A stretch of DNA of 35,130 nt. Origin: Gammaproteobacteria bacterium (GTDB lineage: Bacteria > Pseudomonadota > Gammaproteobacteria > JABDGN01). Positions 1 to 7,923 of the stretch are shown here, piece after piece; the first letter of the stretch is position 1; each line of letters opens with the position of its first letter. Under the pieces are notes generated by a model. That model was given only the letters and a program-made list of their open reading frames with translations. It was not told the DNA's origin and did no database searches. Location of the stretch: the NCBI GenBank assembly GCA_013285995.1, contig JABDGN010000011.1, forward strand, positions 1-35,130, written 5' to 3'. The position numbers were made by a program, and so were the translations under genes.

Positions 1-1
1 T

Positions 2-556
2 GAAAAAAACTTACTCGAAGATAAAAAATTGCAGCCTTATCTATCCCTTTACAAAGGTTTACGTATTGCCGGTTGTTGGGATGGCTTTGAATTAGCGGTG
101 CGTGCCTTAGTGGGCCAGCGCATTAGCGTGGCCGGCGCCCGAACTATTTTAAGCCGAATCGTCGCAACCTGTGGCGAACTACAAAGCTTAGATCCTGCAC
201 TACCCTTGCAATACTTTTTCCCTACCCCAGAAAATATTTTAACCGCAGACTTGAGTAAAACAGGTTTGACACGCGCAAGAATTAATACTTTAAAAATTTT
301 AGCAGAAGCCGTAATGAATAAAACCATTGTGTTGGATGGTACGGCTAATACTGAGGAAACTTGCGAAAAGTTATTGGCGATTAAGGGAATAGGTCCCTGG
401 ACCATTGAATACATTGCGATGCGTGCACTACGTAACCCCGATGCTTTTCCTGAATCTGATTTAGCATTACAAAAGAAAATTACTACGTTAAAACTGGATC
501 CTAAAAAATGGATCCCTTGGCGAGCCTATGGTGCAGTTTTGTTGTGGAATATGTAA
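2..556 (+). CDS. alkA: DNA-3-methyladenine glycosylase II (AlkA), C-terminal part
   Basis: The reading frame is open to the left edge, so the N-terminus lies outside the window and about 184 residues are visible. The fold is HhH-GPD: a helix-hairpin-helix with the LLAIKGIGPWT motif around base 375-405, followed by FPESD, whose Asp (codon 458-460) sits where the AlkA catalytic Asp is expected. The C-terminal WIPWRAYGAVLLW matches the usual AlkA ending. The enzyme excises alkylated purines in base excision repair. The ogt gene begins 12 nt downstream, so the two look like an alkylation-damage operon. Whether an Ada-like N-terminal domain is fused upstream cannot be seen. Confidence 0.88.
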   Translation, partial: EKNLLEDKKLQPYLSLYKGLRIAGCWDGFELAVRALVGQRISVAGARTILSRIVATCGELQSLDPALPLQYFFPTPENILTADLSKTGLTRARINTLKILAEAVMNKTIVLDGTANTEETCEKLLAIKGIGPWTIEYIAMRALRNPDAFPESDLALQKKITTLKLDPKKWIPWRAYGAVLLWNM

Positions 557-568
557 TTGGGGGAAATC

Positions 569-1105
569 ATGAAAACAATCAGAGCAGTACGAACTTTACC
601 TACCGATGCGACTTATGATGAAATGAATTCCCCAGTCGGAAAGCTTACCATCATTACTTCGCCCAAAGGGCTACATGCCATTCTATGGGATACCGATCGC
701 AACAATTTAAAATATGAAAAAATTATCAGCACACTGACTCGTTCTAAACATGAAAAGACCATCATAGAAACCAAACAACAATTGACTGAATACTTTCAAG
801 GTAAGCGCAAAAAATTTGCTTTGCCCTTAGTGTTAAACGGCACTGATTTCCAAATGCAAGCCTGGCAACAATTATTAAAAATACCCTATGCCAAAACCAT
901 TTCTTACGGCGAACAAGCCACAAAAATCGGCGATAAAAATAAAGCTCGCGCGGTGGGAATGGCCAATGGCGTGAATCCTATTTCAATCGTTGTGCCTTGT
1001 CACCGAGTGATTGGCAGTAATGGTAGCTTAACCGGTTTTGGCGGTGGGCTTGATAAAAAAGCTTATCTTTTAGGATTAGAGCAGAATGGAAGCAAACATG
1101 ACTAA
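569..1105 (+). CDS. ogt: Methylated-DNA--protein-cysteine S-methyltransferase (Ogt type)
   Basis: This 178-residue protein carries the MGMT active-site motif PCHRVIG, with acceptor Cys at about residue 144, and the downstream GxLTGFGGGLDKK segment. The motif A/YGEQA-like region (SYGEQATKIG) that precedes it forms the DNA-binding helix-turn-helix. It transfers the alkyl group from O6-methylguanine to its own cysteine in a suicide reaction. The ATG at 569 is chosen because TGGGGGA lies just upstream; an in-frame TTG at 557 is less likely. It follows alkA closely, and its 3' end overlaps the MFS gene, so the three are probably co-transcribed. Confidence 0.92.
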   Translation: MKTIRAVRTLPTDATYDEMNSPVGKLTIITSPKGLHAILWDTDRNNLKYEKIISTLTRSKHEKTIIETKQQLTEYFQGKRKKFALPLVLNGTDFQMQAWQQLLKIPYAKTISYGEQATKIGDKNKARAVGMANGVNPISIVVPCHRVIGSNGSLTGFGGGLDKKAYLLGLEQNGSKHD

Positions 1106-2444
1106 TAATAAACCATGGGCATTTGCAGCACTATGCATGGGATTTTTTATGGTGATTTTGGATGTCACCATTGTCAACGTAGCATTACCCAGCATCGCTA
1201 AAACGCTCAATACCACACTGTCAGGCTTACAATGGGTTGTCGATGGTTATACCCTAACCTTCGCTGGTTTACTGCTATTGGTAGGCGCTTTAAGCGATCG
1301 CTTCGGTGCTAAAATAATTTTCCAGATCGGCTTGCTTGCCTTTGTTGTGACATCAACAGGTTGTGCCTTATCACCTTCCATAACTTGCCTAATATTATTT
1401 CGCCTATTGCAAGGTGCATCTGGTGCTTTTTTATTGCCATCCTCATTGGCACTGATTAGCAACCTTTACCAAGATAATAAGCAGCGTGCACAGGCGATTG
1501 GCATTTGGGCGGCACTGGGCGGCATAGCGTGTTCATCGGGCCCTTTTTTAGGCGGCGTATTAACCAGCTTATTATCGTGGCATGCCATATTTTTTGTGAA
1601 TGTTTTGATAGGATTAAATAGCTTCTTTCTTGTGTCACGTTATCTTAAGGATATAGTAAAAAATAATATTACTAAAATGAAATTCGACTTCTTAGGTCAA
1701 ATTGTTGGTTTTATAACCATCATTTTATTAGCCTATGGACTGATTGAAGCCAGCATCTATGGCTGGCGTAGTCATCTTATCATCGCCTGTTTTACGTTGA
1801 GCGCTGTCACATTGATATTATTTTTATTGATTGAAAGTTGGGTCAGCCACCCTGCTCTACCTTTAAATTTATTTCGCAATAGAGTAACGTCAATGGCTTT
1901 GTTGGTGTCCATGATTTTAAATTTAGTATTTTATGGCGAATTATTTATGATGCCGTTCTATTTTGAAAATCTACGACACTATTCCGTATTCATGACGGGG
2001 CTCGCCATTTTGCCACTGCCAGGTTTAGCGTTGATTGGTTCGTATTTAGGCGGTAAATTCACTGCCAGTATCGGTGCTGCAAAAACCATCTTTATAGGAC
2101 TGTTAATCGCTGCGATTGGTTTTTTAGTGTTATTGATGTTGCGTGAAACGACACCGCATTACATGTGGTTAATTCCACCGTTTTTTGCAATTGGCTTTGG
2201 TGTGTCACTAGCCACACCTGCCATGACATTTGCGGCCATTCATTCGGTCGATCCACAACGTGCGGGTATTGCTGCTGCCGTATTAAATACCAGCAGCCAA
2301 GTCGGTAGTCTAATCGGCGTCGCTGTGTTTGGCACCATCACAGCTATTTCCAGCAGTTTTATGTCGGCGATGCATGTGACACTTTTATTAGCCGGCATTA
2401 TATTTATCGTGACGGCTTGCTTGAGTTTATTTTTGATGGAGTAA
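1098..2444 (+). CDS. MFS drug/H+ antiporter, DHA2 (EmrB/QacA) family
   Basis: The product is a 448-residue inner-membrane protein with roughly 13-14 hydrophobic segments. The first helix carries the DHA2 signature LDVTIVNVALPSI, and the loop after helix 2 has motif A-like GALSDRFGAK. The third part of the first half contains ALGGIACSSGPFLGG, matching the antiporter motif C. DHA2 proteins export drugs and other hydrophobic compounds using the proton gradient; the substrate cannot be read from the sequence. The ATG at 1098 has GGAA about six bases upstream and overlaps the end of ogt by 8 nt. ATG 1086 is an alternative. No EmrA-type adaptor is adjacent. Confidence 0.88.
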   Translation: MTNNKPWAFAALCMGFFMVILDVTIVNVALPSIAKTLNTTLSGLQWVVDGYTLTFAGLLLLVGALSDRFGAKIIFQIGLLAFVVTSTGCALSPSITCLILFRLLQGASGAFLLPSSLALISNLYQDNKQRAQAIGIWAALGGIACSSGPFLGGVLTSLLSWHAIFFVNVLIGLNSFFLVSRYLKDIVKNNITKMKFDFLGQIVGFITIILLAYGLIEASIYGWRSHLIIACFTLSAVTLILFLLIESWVSHPALPLNLFRNRVTSMALLVSMILNLVFYGELFMMPFYFENLRHYSVFMTGLAILPLPGLALIGSYLGGKFTASIGAAKTIFIGLLIAAIGFLVLLMLRETTPHYMWLIPPFFAIGFGVSLATPAMTFAAIHSVDPQRAGIAAAVLNTSSQVGSLIGVAVFGTITAISSSFMSAMHVTLLLAGIIFIVTACLSLFLME

Positions 2445-2475
2445 TTTTGAGCCTATTGCAATTTAGCAGGCTTAT
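2445..2475 (+). terminator. Possible weak terminator after the MFS gene
   Basis: AGCCT (about 2451-2455) can pair with AGGCT (about 2468-2472) around a loop containing ATTGCAATTTAGC, followed by TATTT. The stem is short and the T-run poor, so this is only a candidate. Confidence 0.25.
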
Positions 2476-2588
2476 TTGAATAACTGCGATGATTGCAGAA
2501 ATTGTTCCCAACTACGCACCAACTCATCCAATGCAGGACCGGTTATGCGCTGTATTATCCAATCATTCTTTGATTGCGCGCCAATACT
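2472..2588 (-). pseudogene. Orphan C-terminal gene fragment
   Basis: On the minus strand an uninterrupted 38-codon stretch runs from a double stop (TAATAA) to a TAA. It encodes a protein-like sequence (SKNDWIIQRITGP, then LDELVRSWEQFL and QSSQLFK) with amphipathic helices. It has no start codon or ribosome binding site. I read it as the surviving 3' end of a gene once present between the MFS and SDR genes. I do not recognise the family, and chance coding potential is possible. Confidence 0.3.
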
Positions 2589-2636
2589 TTATTAGAATTC
2601 TCTGTTATCACGGTCTTCTTGCTTTAATGATAATTC

Positions 2637-2645
2637 TGATAAAAT
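2637..2645 (+). promoter_or_regulatory. Candidate extended -10 promoter of the SDR gene
   Basis: TG-A-TAAAAT forms an extended -10 element 28 bases upstream of the SDR start codon. The -35 region (TTGCTT at 2619-2624) is at a short spacing of 15, so the element would rely on the TG extension. Confidence 0.35.
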
Positions 2646-2673
2646 AGAGAAAAATTAACCGTAAGGAATAAAT

Positions 2674-3432
2674 ATGTCAAAACGTTTAAAAAATAAAATC
2701 GCCATTATTACTGGTGCCAGCAAAGGAATTGGCAAGGGCATTGCTAGAGTCTTTGCTCAAGAAGGCGCTAAATTACTATTGGTTGCCCGTAATGAAAAAG
2801 ATTTACTAAATACTGCCAAAGAGCTGCAACAATATTCTGCTGATATTAATATATTTTCAGCCGATATCAGTTCTAACAATGACATGAAGAAAATGGCTGC
2901 TATTTGTTTTGGAAAATATGGCCGCATTGATATTTTGTGTCAAAACGCAGGTATTTTTCCCAGCAGACGTATCACTGATATGGATGAAACAGACTGGGAT
3001 CATGTACATAACACCAATTTAAAAGGCACATTTTTTTCTATTAAAGCTTGTTTGCCTGTTATGCAACAACAACATTATGGACGCATCGTTCTGATATCGT
3101 CTATTACTGGTCCACGTGTTGGCAATCCAGGCTTGGCACATTATGGCGCTTCCAAAGCCGGCATGAATGGTTTTATGAAAACAGCCGCGCTCGAATTTGC
3201 TGAACATAATATTACGATTAATGCGGTTGAACCTGGCAATATTTTAACCGAAGGAATGGCGGGTTTAGGTGAAAAATATATTCATGCACAAGAACAAGCA
3301 ATCCCATTGAAAAAATTAGGTTTACCTGAAGATATTGGTTATGCCACTGCTTTTCTCGCCTCAGATGAAGCTCGCTATATTACCGGACAATCGATTATTG
3401 TCGATGGTGGGCAAATTTTACCGGAGTGGTGA
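2674..3432 (+). CDS. SDR family NAD(P)-dependent oxidoreductase (FabG-like)
   Basis: This 252-residue classical short-chain dehydrogenase/reductase has the cofactor motif TGASKGIG at residues 13-20, NAG at 91-93, Asn114, Ser142/143 and the catalytic Tyr157-x3-Lys161. The C-terminus carries the usual ITGQSIIVDGG strand. It reduces or oxidises a carbonyl/hydroxyl group with NAD(P)(H). FabG-type 3-oxoacyl reductase is only a fold-level resemblance, because no fatty-acid genes are nearby. The start has AAGGA six bases upstream. A decayed paralogue lies at 8727-9130 and shares the QN-x-IxP segment after the cofactor domain. Confidence 0.9.
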   Translation: MSKRLKNKIAIITGASKGIGKGIARVFAQEGAKLLLVARNEKDLLNTAKELQQYSADINIFSADISSNNDMKKMAAICFGKYGRIDILCQNAGIFPSRRITDMDETDWDHVHNTNLKGTFFSIKACLPVMQQQHYGRIVLISSITGPRVGNPGLAHYGASKAGMNGFMKTAALEFAEHNITINAVEPGNILTEGMAGLGEKYIHAQEQAIPLKKLGLPEDIGYATAFLASDEARYITGQSIIVDGGQILPEW

Positions 3433-3554
3433 GTTTAAAAAACAAGTTGAGAGTCGCGTTATATTATTGAGAACATATTAGAATCTACAATAATAGCGAT
3501 AAAATAACGTTACTTGTAGCATCCAACTATTCAGAATAACTTTAGAGGACGAAA

Positions 3555-3953
3555 ATGCGAACTGGCAGCTGTCAATGCGGTGAAATTGGTTATCAAAGTA
3601 CAGGCGAACCGCTGGCACTCTACATTTGCCATTGTCAGGAATGTCGCAAACAATCTGCTTCGGCTTTTGGTATATCGCTGGATGTTCCTCGCGCTAATTT
3701 TCGTATTACGCAAGGCACACCGAAATATTGGAGCCGTCCAACAGACAGTGGAAAAACGATCCGCTGCGCTTTTTGCCCGACCTGTGGCTCGCGGCTGTGG
3801 CACGAGTCTGAATCATCAGATACCCTCTCGATCAAAGCGGGATCGCTCGATGAACCGATTAATCTTTCCAATGCCATCCATGTTTGGGTCAAGCGCAAAC
3901 TTCCAGGTGTCATAATACCTGACGGCACTAAGCAATTTGCAGAGGAAGACTAG
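3555..3953 (+). CDS. GFA family (glutathione-dependent formaldehyde-activating / CENP-V domain) protein
   Basis: The 132-residue protein has the zinc-binding cysteine pattern of the GFA fold: C6-x-C8, C25-x-C27-x2-C30, and C71 with C74-x2-C77 (CAFCPTCGSRLW). The family includes enzymes that form S-hydroxymethylglutathione, but most small bacterial members have no proven substrate, so the name should be taken as a fold. It is complete and full length. AGAGG precedes the ATG. It sits among other small redox and electrophile genes, which is consistent with a thiol- or aldehyde-related role. Confidence 0.88.
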   Translation: MRTGSCQCGEIGYQSTGEPLALYICHCQECRKQSASAFGISLDVPRANFRITQGTPKYWSRPTDSGKTIRCAFCPTCGSRLWHESESSDTLSIKAGSLDEPINLSNAIHVWVKRKLPGVIIPDGTKQFAEED

Positions 3954-3962
3954 CAATATTAT

Positions 3963-3978
3963 TAGGTAAAAACACCCA
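3963..3978. promoter_or_regulatory. 16-bp dyad TAGGTA-AAAA-CACCCA (copy 1)
   Basis: The half sites are TAGGTA and CACCCA (imperfect complement of TAGGTG) around AAAA. The longer string TAGGTAAAAACACCCATAT recurs almost exactly at 6807-6826 on the other strand and in a symmetric form at 7857-7872. It lies between the GFA gene and the P-loop gene, 116 bases upstream of the latter. Confidence 0.45.
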
Positions 3979-4093
3979 TATCACCTACCTTTCTGTTGAT
4001 ATAAGATGCCAGTGCAACGGAATAGGGTTTTATGCTGATCCGAGGTAATGAACTCTTAAATGTTGGAATGACAACTATAACGGAAAAATAATC

Positions 4094-4594
4094 ATGCGAA
4101 AAAATAACTCTATGCTGCATTTTATCTGCGGGAAATTAGGCTCGGGTAAAACAACGCTTGCCAAGCAAATAGCGACTGAAACACTTGCCGTTTTTATCAG
4201 CGAAGATATTTGGTTAGCAACGCTCTATCCTGATGAGGTTAATAGCTTACAGGATTATCTGCTTTATTCGAAACGAATCAGAAAAATTATTTACAATCTT
4301 GCCGTTGAACTACTAACCAATAATATATCAGTAGTCTTTGATTTTGGGGGTAATACTCTGCAAGATAGAGCTTGGGTGAAATCAATTATTGAACAAGCAG
4401 GTGCGAAGCATGTTTTACACTATATAATTGCATCTGATGAATTATGTAAACAACAATTTAAGAAGCGCAACCTTGATCTGCCGGTAGGTTCAAAATTTAT
4501 TACAGATGAAGAATTTAATACTGTCAATTTTTATTTTTCACCCCCTAGTGAAAACGAAGGTTTTATTGTGCAACAACATCAACAAATAGAATAG
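4094..4594 (+). CDS. Small P-loop ATP-binding protein, putative kinase (AAA_33 / zeta-toxin-like fold)
   Basis: The product has 166 residues. Walker A GKLGSGKT is at residues 13-20, a base-binding SEDIWLA segment follows, and VVFDFGGNT resembles Walker B. Small cytoplasmic proteins of this build phosphorylate low-molecular-weight substrates such as antibiotics, sugars or nucleotides; related folds include chloramphenicol phosphotransferase and zeta toxin. The substrate is unknown. The start at 4094 has CGGAA eight bases upstream; ATG 4112 (MLHFICGK) is an alternative that fits the N-terminus of the family. No antitoxin gene is adjacent, so a toxin role is unlikely. Confidence 0.75.
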   Translation: MRKNNSMLHFICGKLGSGKTTLAKQIATETLAVFISEDIWLATLYPDEVNSLQDYLLYSKRIRKIIYNLAVELLTNNISVVFDFGGNTLQDRAWVKSIIEQAGAKHVLHYIIASDELCKQQFKKRNLDLPVGSKFITDEEFNTVNFYFSPPSENEGFIVQQHQQIE

Positions 4595-4703
4595 CGATTT
4601 AGATTAACGATTTCTGATTTAACGTTACTCATGGTTAGTTTTTACTCTGGTTTAATATAAAGTTTCATCATTTGAAGTATTGATCAAGATAGCACGGGTA
4701 GAA

Positions 4704-4728
4704 GTGATAGTTAACGCTTTGCTATCAC
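4704..4728. repeat. Inverted repeat between convergent genes
   Basis: GTGATAG (4704-4710) and CTATCAC (4722-4728) form a perfect 7-bp stem with an 11-nt loop, between the convergent P-loop and DUF6434 genes. There is no T-run on either side, so it may fold in RNA without being a classical terminator. Confidence 0.35.
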
Positions 4729-4782
4729 CCGCCATTGGCATGGATATTTCTTTTGAGTATTATATCAGGGCGTTACTGACTG

Positions 4783-5319
4783 CTAATTTTTATTGCGCCG
4801 TGCTTTTTCCTTATGCCAGGCTTTAACCATATCGCTGTGTTTACCATCGATATTTTTAGCGTAAAAATTTCTACTGAATTGATTGTATTCGCAAGATCTT
4901 GGAATCATAGACTGATAATTCGGTGTTTTACGACGCGCTTCTTCGGCTAACCATTCCTTGACTAAATCACCATACGTTAATTTTTCTCCAGCAGCTAATT
5001 TAGCTTCCCGGTACGCATTCACGTGAGCGGTAAAATGAAAGCGTTTGCCAATAATTGATTTAAAAAAATTACGCGTAATCAAATCATTTTTGTAATTTAT
5101 AACGCGTGTAGTGAGTGTGATAAGTGCATCACTATCACGCACGCTGGATCGCTGCTGTTTCGGCTGTATTTTATCTCCTGTTTTAAGGAATGCTTCTATG
5201 CATTTTACAAGCTCTGTTTTTGCCCCTTGAGACGTAATACTTTTTTGGCGACAAAAATTTTGTAATTCTACTTTTAACCAGTAATGGCTGTGTAAATTAT
5301 CTAACGTGATTTTTTTCAT
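4783..5319 (-). CDS. SAP-like / DUF6434 domain protein
   Basis: This 178-residue basic protein begins with a SAP-like helix-extended-helix (residues about 8-45: HYWLKVELQNFCRQK then GAKTELVKCIEAFL). It ends with a segment typical of DUF6434 (NFFKSIIGKRFHFTAHV then AYREA and YGDLVKEWL). SAP motifs generally bind DNA, so a nucleic-acid role is likely but the exact function is unknown. ATG 5319 is preferred over the in-frame TTG at 5331. It begins 5 nt after the stop of the quinone reductase gene, so it is the last gene of that operon and probably translationally coupled. Confidence 0.72.
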   Translation of the reverse strand: MKKITLDNLHSHYWLKVELQNFCRQKSITSQGAKTELVKCIEAFLKTGDKIQPKQQRSSVRDSDALITLTTRVINYKNDLITRNFFKSIIGKRFHFTAHVNAYREAKLAAGEKLTYGDLVKEWLAEEARRKTPNYQSMIPRSCEYNQFSRNFYAKNIDGKHSDMVKAWHKEKARRNKN

Positions 5320-5324
5320 GTTCT

Positions 5325-6311
5325 TTAACAACTTAAGATAACATTCCCAATTTGTGTGTTGGCTTCAACCATCTTGTGCGCTAACACAATATCCTCTAAT
5401 GAAAAATTTTTGGCGGTAATGTGTCGCAAACTGTTAGTGGCGAGCAACGTCGTAATATCTTTGATAGCCTGCTGACGTGCTGTGTCTGGTAACTCATAGA
5501 CGTTTACTAAACGAATATTAATCCCTTTAAACATCAACGGGTAAAAAGGTAGCGCGGGATTAATATTCCCCATAGACGCATAGGATGCAATCACGCCGTT
5601 AATTTTTAGAATAGCCGCGCTTACCGCTAAGTTACCACCAAAATCTACTTCCACAATGCGATCGACTCCTTGCCCCGCAGTGAAATCCATCACTCTTTTG
5701 CCCACGTCTTCATCGCGATAATTAATAATATGATCCGCTCCAGCCTCTTTTGCGTATTGCGCTTTTTCAGCATTGCTCACGGTAGCAATAACTTTGGCAC
5801 CTCCCGATTTAGCAAACTGAATGGCATAACGCCCAACATTACCCGCGCCCCCGGTTACCAAGATAGTTTGCTTACTAACGGGTCCATCAGAAAATACAGC
5901 GCGATGTGCCGTCATCGCGGGGATACCTAAACAGGCACCGGCAATAAAGCTGGCAGCATCTGGTAATGGCACAGCCAAATGATTTGGCACAATGATATGG
6001 GTTGCCGCCGTACCAAAAGCCCGTTGCCATTGCGCGTTATATAGCCATACCCGTTGCTTAATACGATCATGAGAAACATCAGAACCAACAGCCTCAATGA
6101 CTCCTGCACCATCGCTATGAGGGATGATAACCGGAAAATGCAGTGGCCTATTTGTATCATAGCGTCGTTTAACATCGCTGGGATTAATCCCTGAGGTATG
6201 TATGCGAATTAATACTTCGTTAGGCTTTAATTCAGGAAAGTCCAGCTCACTGACGTTTAATACTTTTTCAGCAGCACCTTGTGTGGTGTACCAAGCCGCT
6301 TTTATCTTCAT
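5325..6311 (-). CDS. NADPH:quinone oxidoreductase (zinc-free MDR family, zeta-crystallin-like)
   Basis: The 328-residue protein has the GroES-like N-terminal domain with the quinone-reductase segment SGINPSDVK (40-48). A Rossmann domain starts at VTGGAGNVGRYAIQFAK (152-168), and the cofactor loop ATVSNAEKA follows. Zinc-ligand cysteines of true alcohol dehydrogenases are absent. The expected reaction is NADPH-dependent reduction of quinones or reactive carbonyls in the cytoplasm. GAGG lies nine bases before the ATG. It stands between the AhpD-like gene (44 nt upstream) and the DUF6434 gene (5 nt downstream), in what looks like an electrophile- or oxidant-responsive operon. Confidence 0.9.
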   Translation of the reverse strand: MKIKAAWYTTQGAAEKVLNVSELDFPELKPNEVLIRIHTSGINPSDVKRRYDTNRPLHFPVIIPHSDGAGVIEAVGSDVSHDRIKQRVWLYNAQWQRAFGTAATHIIVPNHLAVPLPDAASFIAGACLGIPAMTAHRAVFSDGPVSKQTILVTGGAGNVGRYAIQFAKSGGAKVIATVSNAEKAQYAKEAGADHIINYRDEDVGKRVMDFTAGQGVDRIVEVDFGGNLAVSAAILKINGVIASYASMGNINPALPFYPLMFKGINIRLVNVYELPDTARQQAIKDITTLLATNSLRHITAKNFSLEDIVLAHKMVEANTQIGNVILSC

Positions 6312-6355
6312 TCTATTTGCCTCAAATTAGTTATGGAGAGCCACATTTATAGCCA

Positions 6356-6760
6356 CTAATCTCTCAAGTTAATCGCCATTCTATTCAAAGCATTCATAAT
6401 AGCAACGCAAGCAGTTAAATCAACAATCTCTCTTTCTGAATAATACGCTTTTAATAATTCTCGCGTTTTATTTTTATTTAAGCGAGTCACCTCTTCACAC
6501 CATTGTAATGCGGCGACTTCTTTATCGGTGAAAATTGTAGAGGTATGCCAGGCAGCTAAGAGATCTAATTTTTCTTGAGGTATATTAAATTTTCTAGCTT
6601 CTTCAAGGTGCAAGCCACAACAATACGCACAACCATTAATTTGCGAAGTACGCAATTCAAGTAATATTCTCACCGTTGGTTCTAAAGACGAGTTTTTAAG
6701 GCTGGCATAACTTTTGTATAAATAGGAAACTGTGTCTTTAGATATTTCAGCATAGTTCAT
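6356..6760 (-). CDS. Carboxymuconolactone decarboxylase / AhpD-like protein
   Basis: This 134-residue all-helical protein carries the AhpD redox motif C44-A-Y-C47-x3-H51 after ELRTSQINGC. AhpD-like proteins act as disulfide reductants or alkylhydroperoxidases; this type often accompanies oxidoreductases. ATG 6760 is chosen because GGAG stands eight bases upstream; the in-frame TTG at 6805 would add a non-family N-terminus. It is probably the first gene of the operon continuing with the quinone reductase and DUF6434 genes. A TATAAT and a dyad that recurs in this region lie upstream at 6811-6833. Confidence 0.87.
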   Translation of the reverse strand: MNYAEISKDTVSYLYKSYASLKNSSLEPTVRILLELRTSQINGCAYCCGLHLEEARKFNIPQEKLDLLAAWHTSTIFTDKEVAALQWCEEVTRLNKNKTRELLKAYYSEREIVDLTACVAIMNALNRMAINLRD

Positions 6761-6810
6761 TGGGTACGCTCCAAACGGTTTATTATATAAAAAACGAGAG
6801 AACAAACATA

Positions 6811-6833
6811 TGGGTGTTTCTACCTATATTATA
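6811..6833 (-). promoter_or_regulatory. Promoter -10 with dyad (copy 2) upstream of the AhpD-like gene
   Basis: Read on the minus strand, TATAAT (6833-6828) is followed after one base by TAGGTA-GAAA-CACCCA (6826-6811). The dyad would cover the transcription start, which is a typical place for a repressor. It matches copy 1 at 3963-3978 in all but one base over 18. A second TATAAT occurs closer to the gene, near 6783-6788. Confidence 0.5.
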
Positions 6834-6878
6834 TTTTACGGCTGGCAAAATTATTAATATTCCCTCTACCGCTGCATT

Positions 6879-7484
6879 CTAAATTAGTCGCTCAGCTATC
6901 ACAGCAAATTTCTCAGGTTGAGATTCGCGAATATCATCAATAAAATGTTGCTTATCAACTGGATTCATGTGGGGAAATAACACTTGCGTCATCTCTAACA
7001 TTTGTTCTGATGTCATCTGAGCATAAACACTGGCGTCGATACTGCGCAACTCCACATCGGTACAAAGCCGTTGTAATTCAGCCATGATAATTGTTTCTTC
7101 CTGATGCAGATGTTGCAAATTCTCACTGAGAAACAAACGATAGTTAAGGTAAAACTGATGGCCTTGCAAAATTTTTTCATCATTGAATTGATTGTCCATA
7201 ACGTCAACAAGAGCTGTCGTCAATTGTTCAAACTGTTTTTCATGTTCACGGTGATCCGCTTCAATACTTTCATAAAGTGTGGAATGCTTCTGCTTTAGTA
7301 AAGCATGAATAGCCTGATTTTCATGCTCAGCATGCCCCGACATTAAATCGATTAAATCACTTAGCTGTTGTTGCAAATGTTTAATTTGCAGATTATCCGT
7401 AAAATCTGTTTTGGCGGTTAAGCGCTCAAACTCTGATAGGACAAAGCTGACGTATTTATGTTCTTGGTATAAACGGTAACGCAT
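6879..7484 (-). CDS. Hemerythrin-like (HHE cation-binding) domain protein
   Basis: The 201-residue helical protein has spaced metal-ligand candidates: His9, the H51-x3-E55 pair in HAEHENQAIH, H78/H81 in DHREHEK, and H125/H127 with E129 in LQHLHQEET. This is the pattern of a di-iron HHE/hemerythrin four-helix bundle, extended by about 50 C-terminal residues. Such proteins bind O2 or NO, or take part in iron and redox stress handling in the cytoplasm. The ATG at 7484 begins the conserved first helix. It is separated by 118 nt from the AhpD gene and probably has its own promoter. Confidence 0.75.
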   Translation of the reverse strand: MRYRLYQEHKYVSFVLSEFERLTAKTDFTDNLQIKHLQQQLSDLIDLMSGHAEHENQAIHALLKQKHSTLYESIEADHREHEKQFEQLTTALVDVMDNQFNDEKILQGHQFYLNYRLFLSENLQHLHQEETIIMAELQRLCTDVELRSIDASVYAQMTSEQMLEMTQVLFPHMNPVDKQHFIDDIRESQPEKFAVIAERLI

Positions 7485-7585
7485 TGCGGAATATCCAAAA
7501 TAAAATTAATTTCAACTGTTAGCTTGATGCAACATAGCAATAATACAGCAATTCTTGATCCGAAGTATTAAGCAGTTGGTTCTTC

Positions 7586-7777
7586 GTGGACCCACTCAAC
7601 ATCTTCTACATGTCTCGATTAAACCAACCATTCACCAATGTTTATCAGTTTTGGACATCGGTTATTAAAGATTATACACAAGTCGAATTTACTGAATATA
7701 CACGACGTGTTGCACATTTTAAAGATTGTGAAAAAAATATTTTCCGATTTGACAATGCTTCTAAGTTAATTCAGTGA
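7586..7777 (+). pseudogene. Unrecognised short ORF, possibly a gene remnant
   Basis: The frame is open from 7559 to a stop at 7775-7777, and the only early start is GTG 7586 without a ribosome binding site. The translation is protein-like (LNQPFTNVYQFWTSVIKDY, then FTEYTRRVAHFKDCEKN) with an amphipathic helical look. I cannot name a family; a phasin-like helix came to mind but is not supported. It may be the remnant of a longer gene or a non-coding stretch. Confidence 0.25.
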
Positions 7778-7856
7778 TATCTAATAAATCAACCTCTCTT
7801 GTCAATCTTCTTTTGTAAAACAATAATTCTTCACATTGGGAGTCAAGAAAAGATAA

Positions 7857-7901
7857 TAGGTAAGAATACCTAGAGTAGTTAGCTTAGGAAAACAGTATAA
7901 T
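7857..7901 (+). promoter_or_regulatory. Dyad (copy 3) and -10 upstream of the VOC gene
   Basis: TAGGTA-AGAA-TACCTA (7857-7872) is a perfect 6-4-6 inverted repeat. It ends 23 bases before TATAAT (7896-7901), so it touches the expected -35 region; no good -35 hexamer is visible. It is the symmetric version of the sites at 3963-3978 and 6811-6826, so one regulator may bind all three. Confidence 0.5.
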
Positions 7902-7923
7902 TATCGATATTTTGGAGGTCTGT

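Noticed and set aside
49-414. Long minus-strand ORF antisense to alkA
   Set aside because: It mirrors a conserved coding region, lacks a ribosome binding site and has no domain-like features.
4094-4594. Zeta-type toxin of a toxin-antitoxin pair
   Set aside because: The P-loop fold fits, but no small antitoxin ORF is upstream or downstream; the neighbouring gene is convergent and unrelated.
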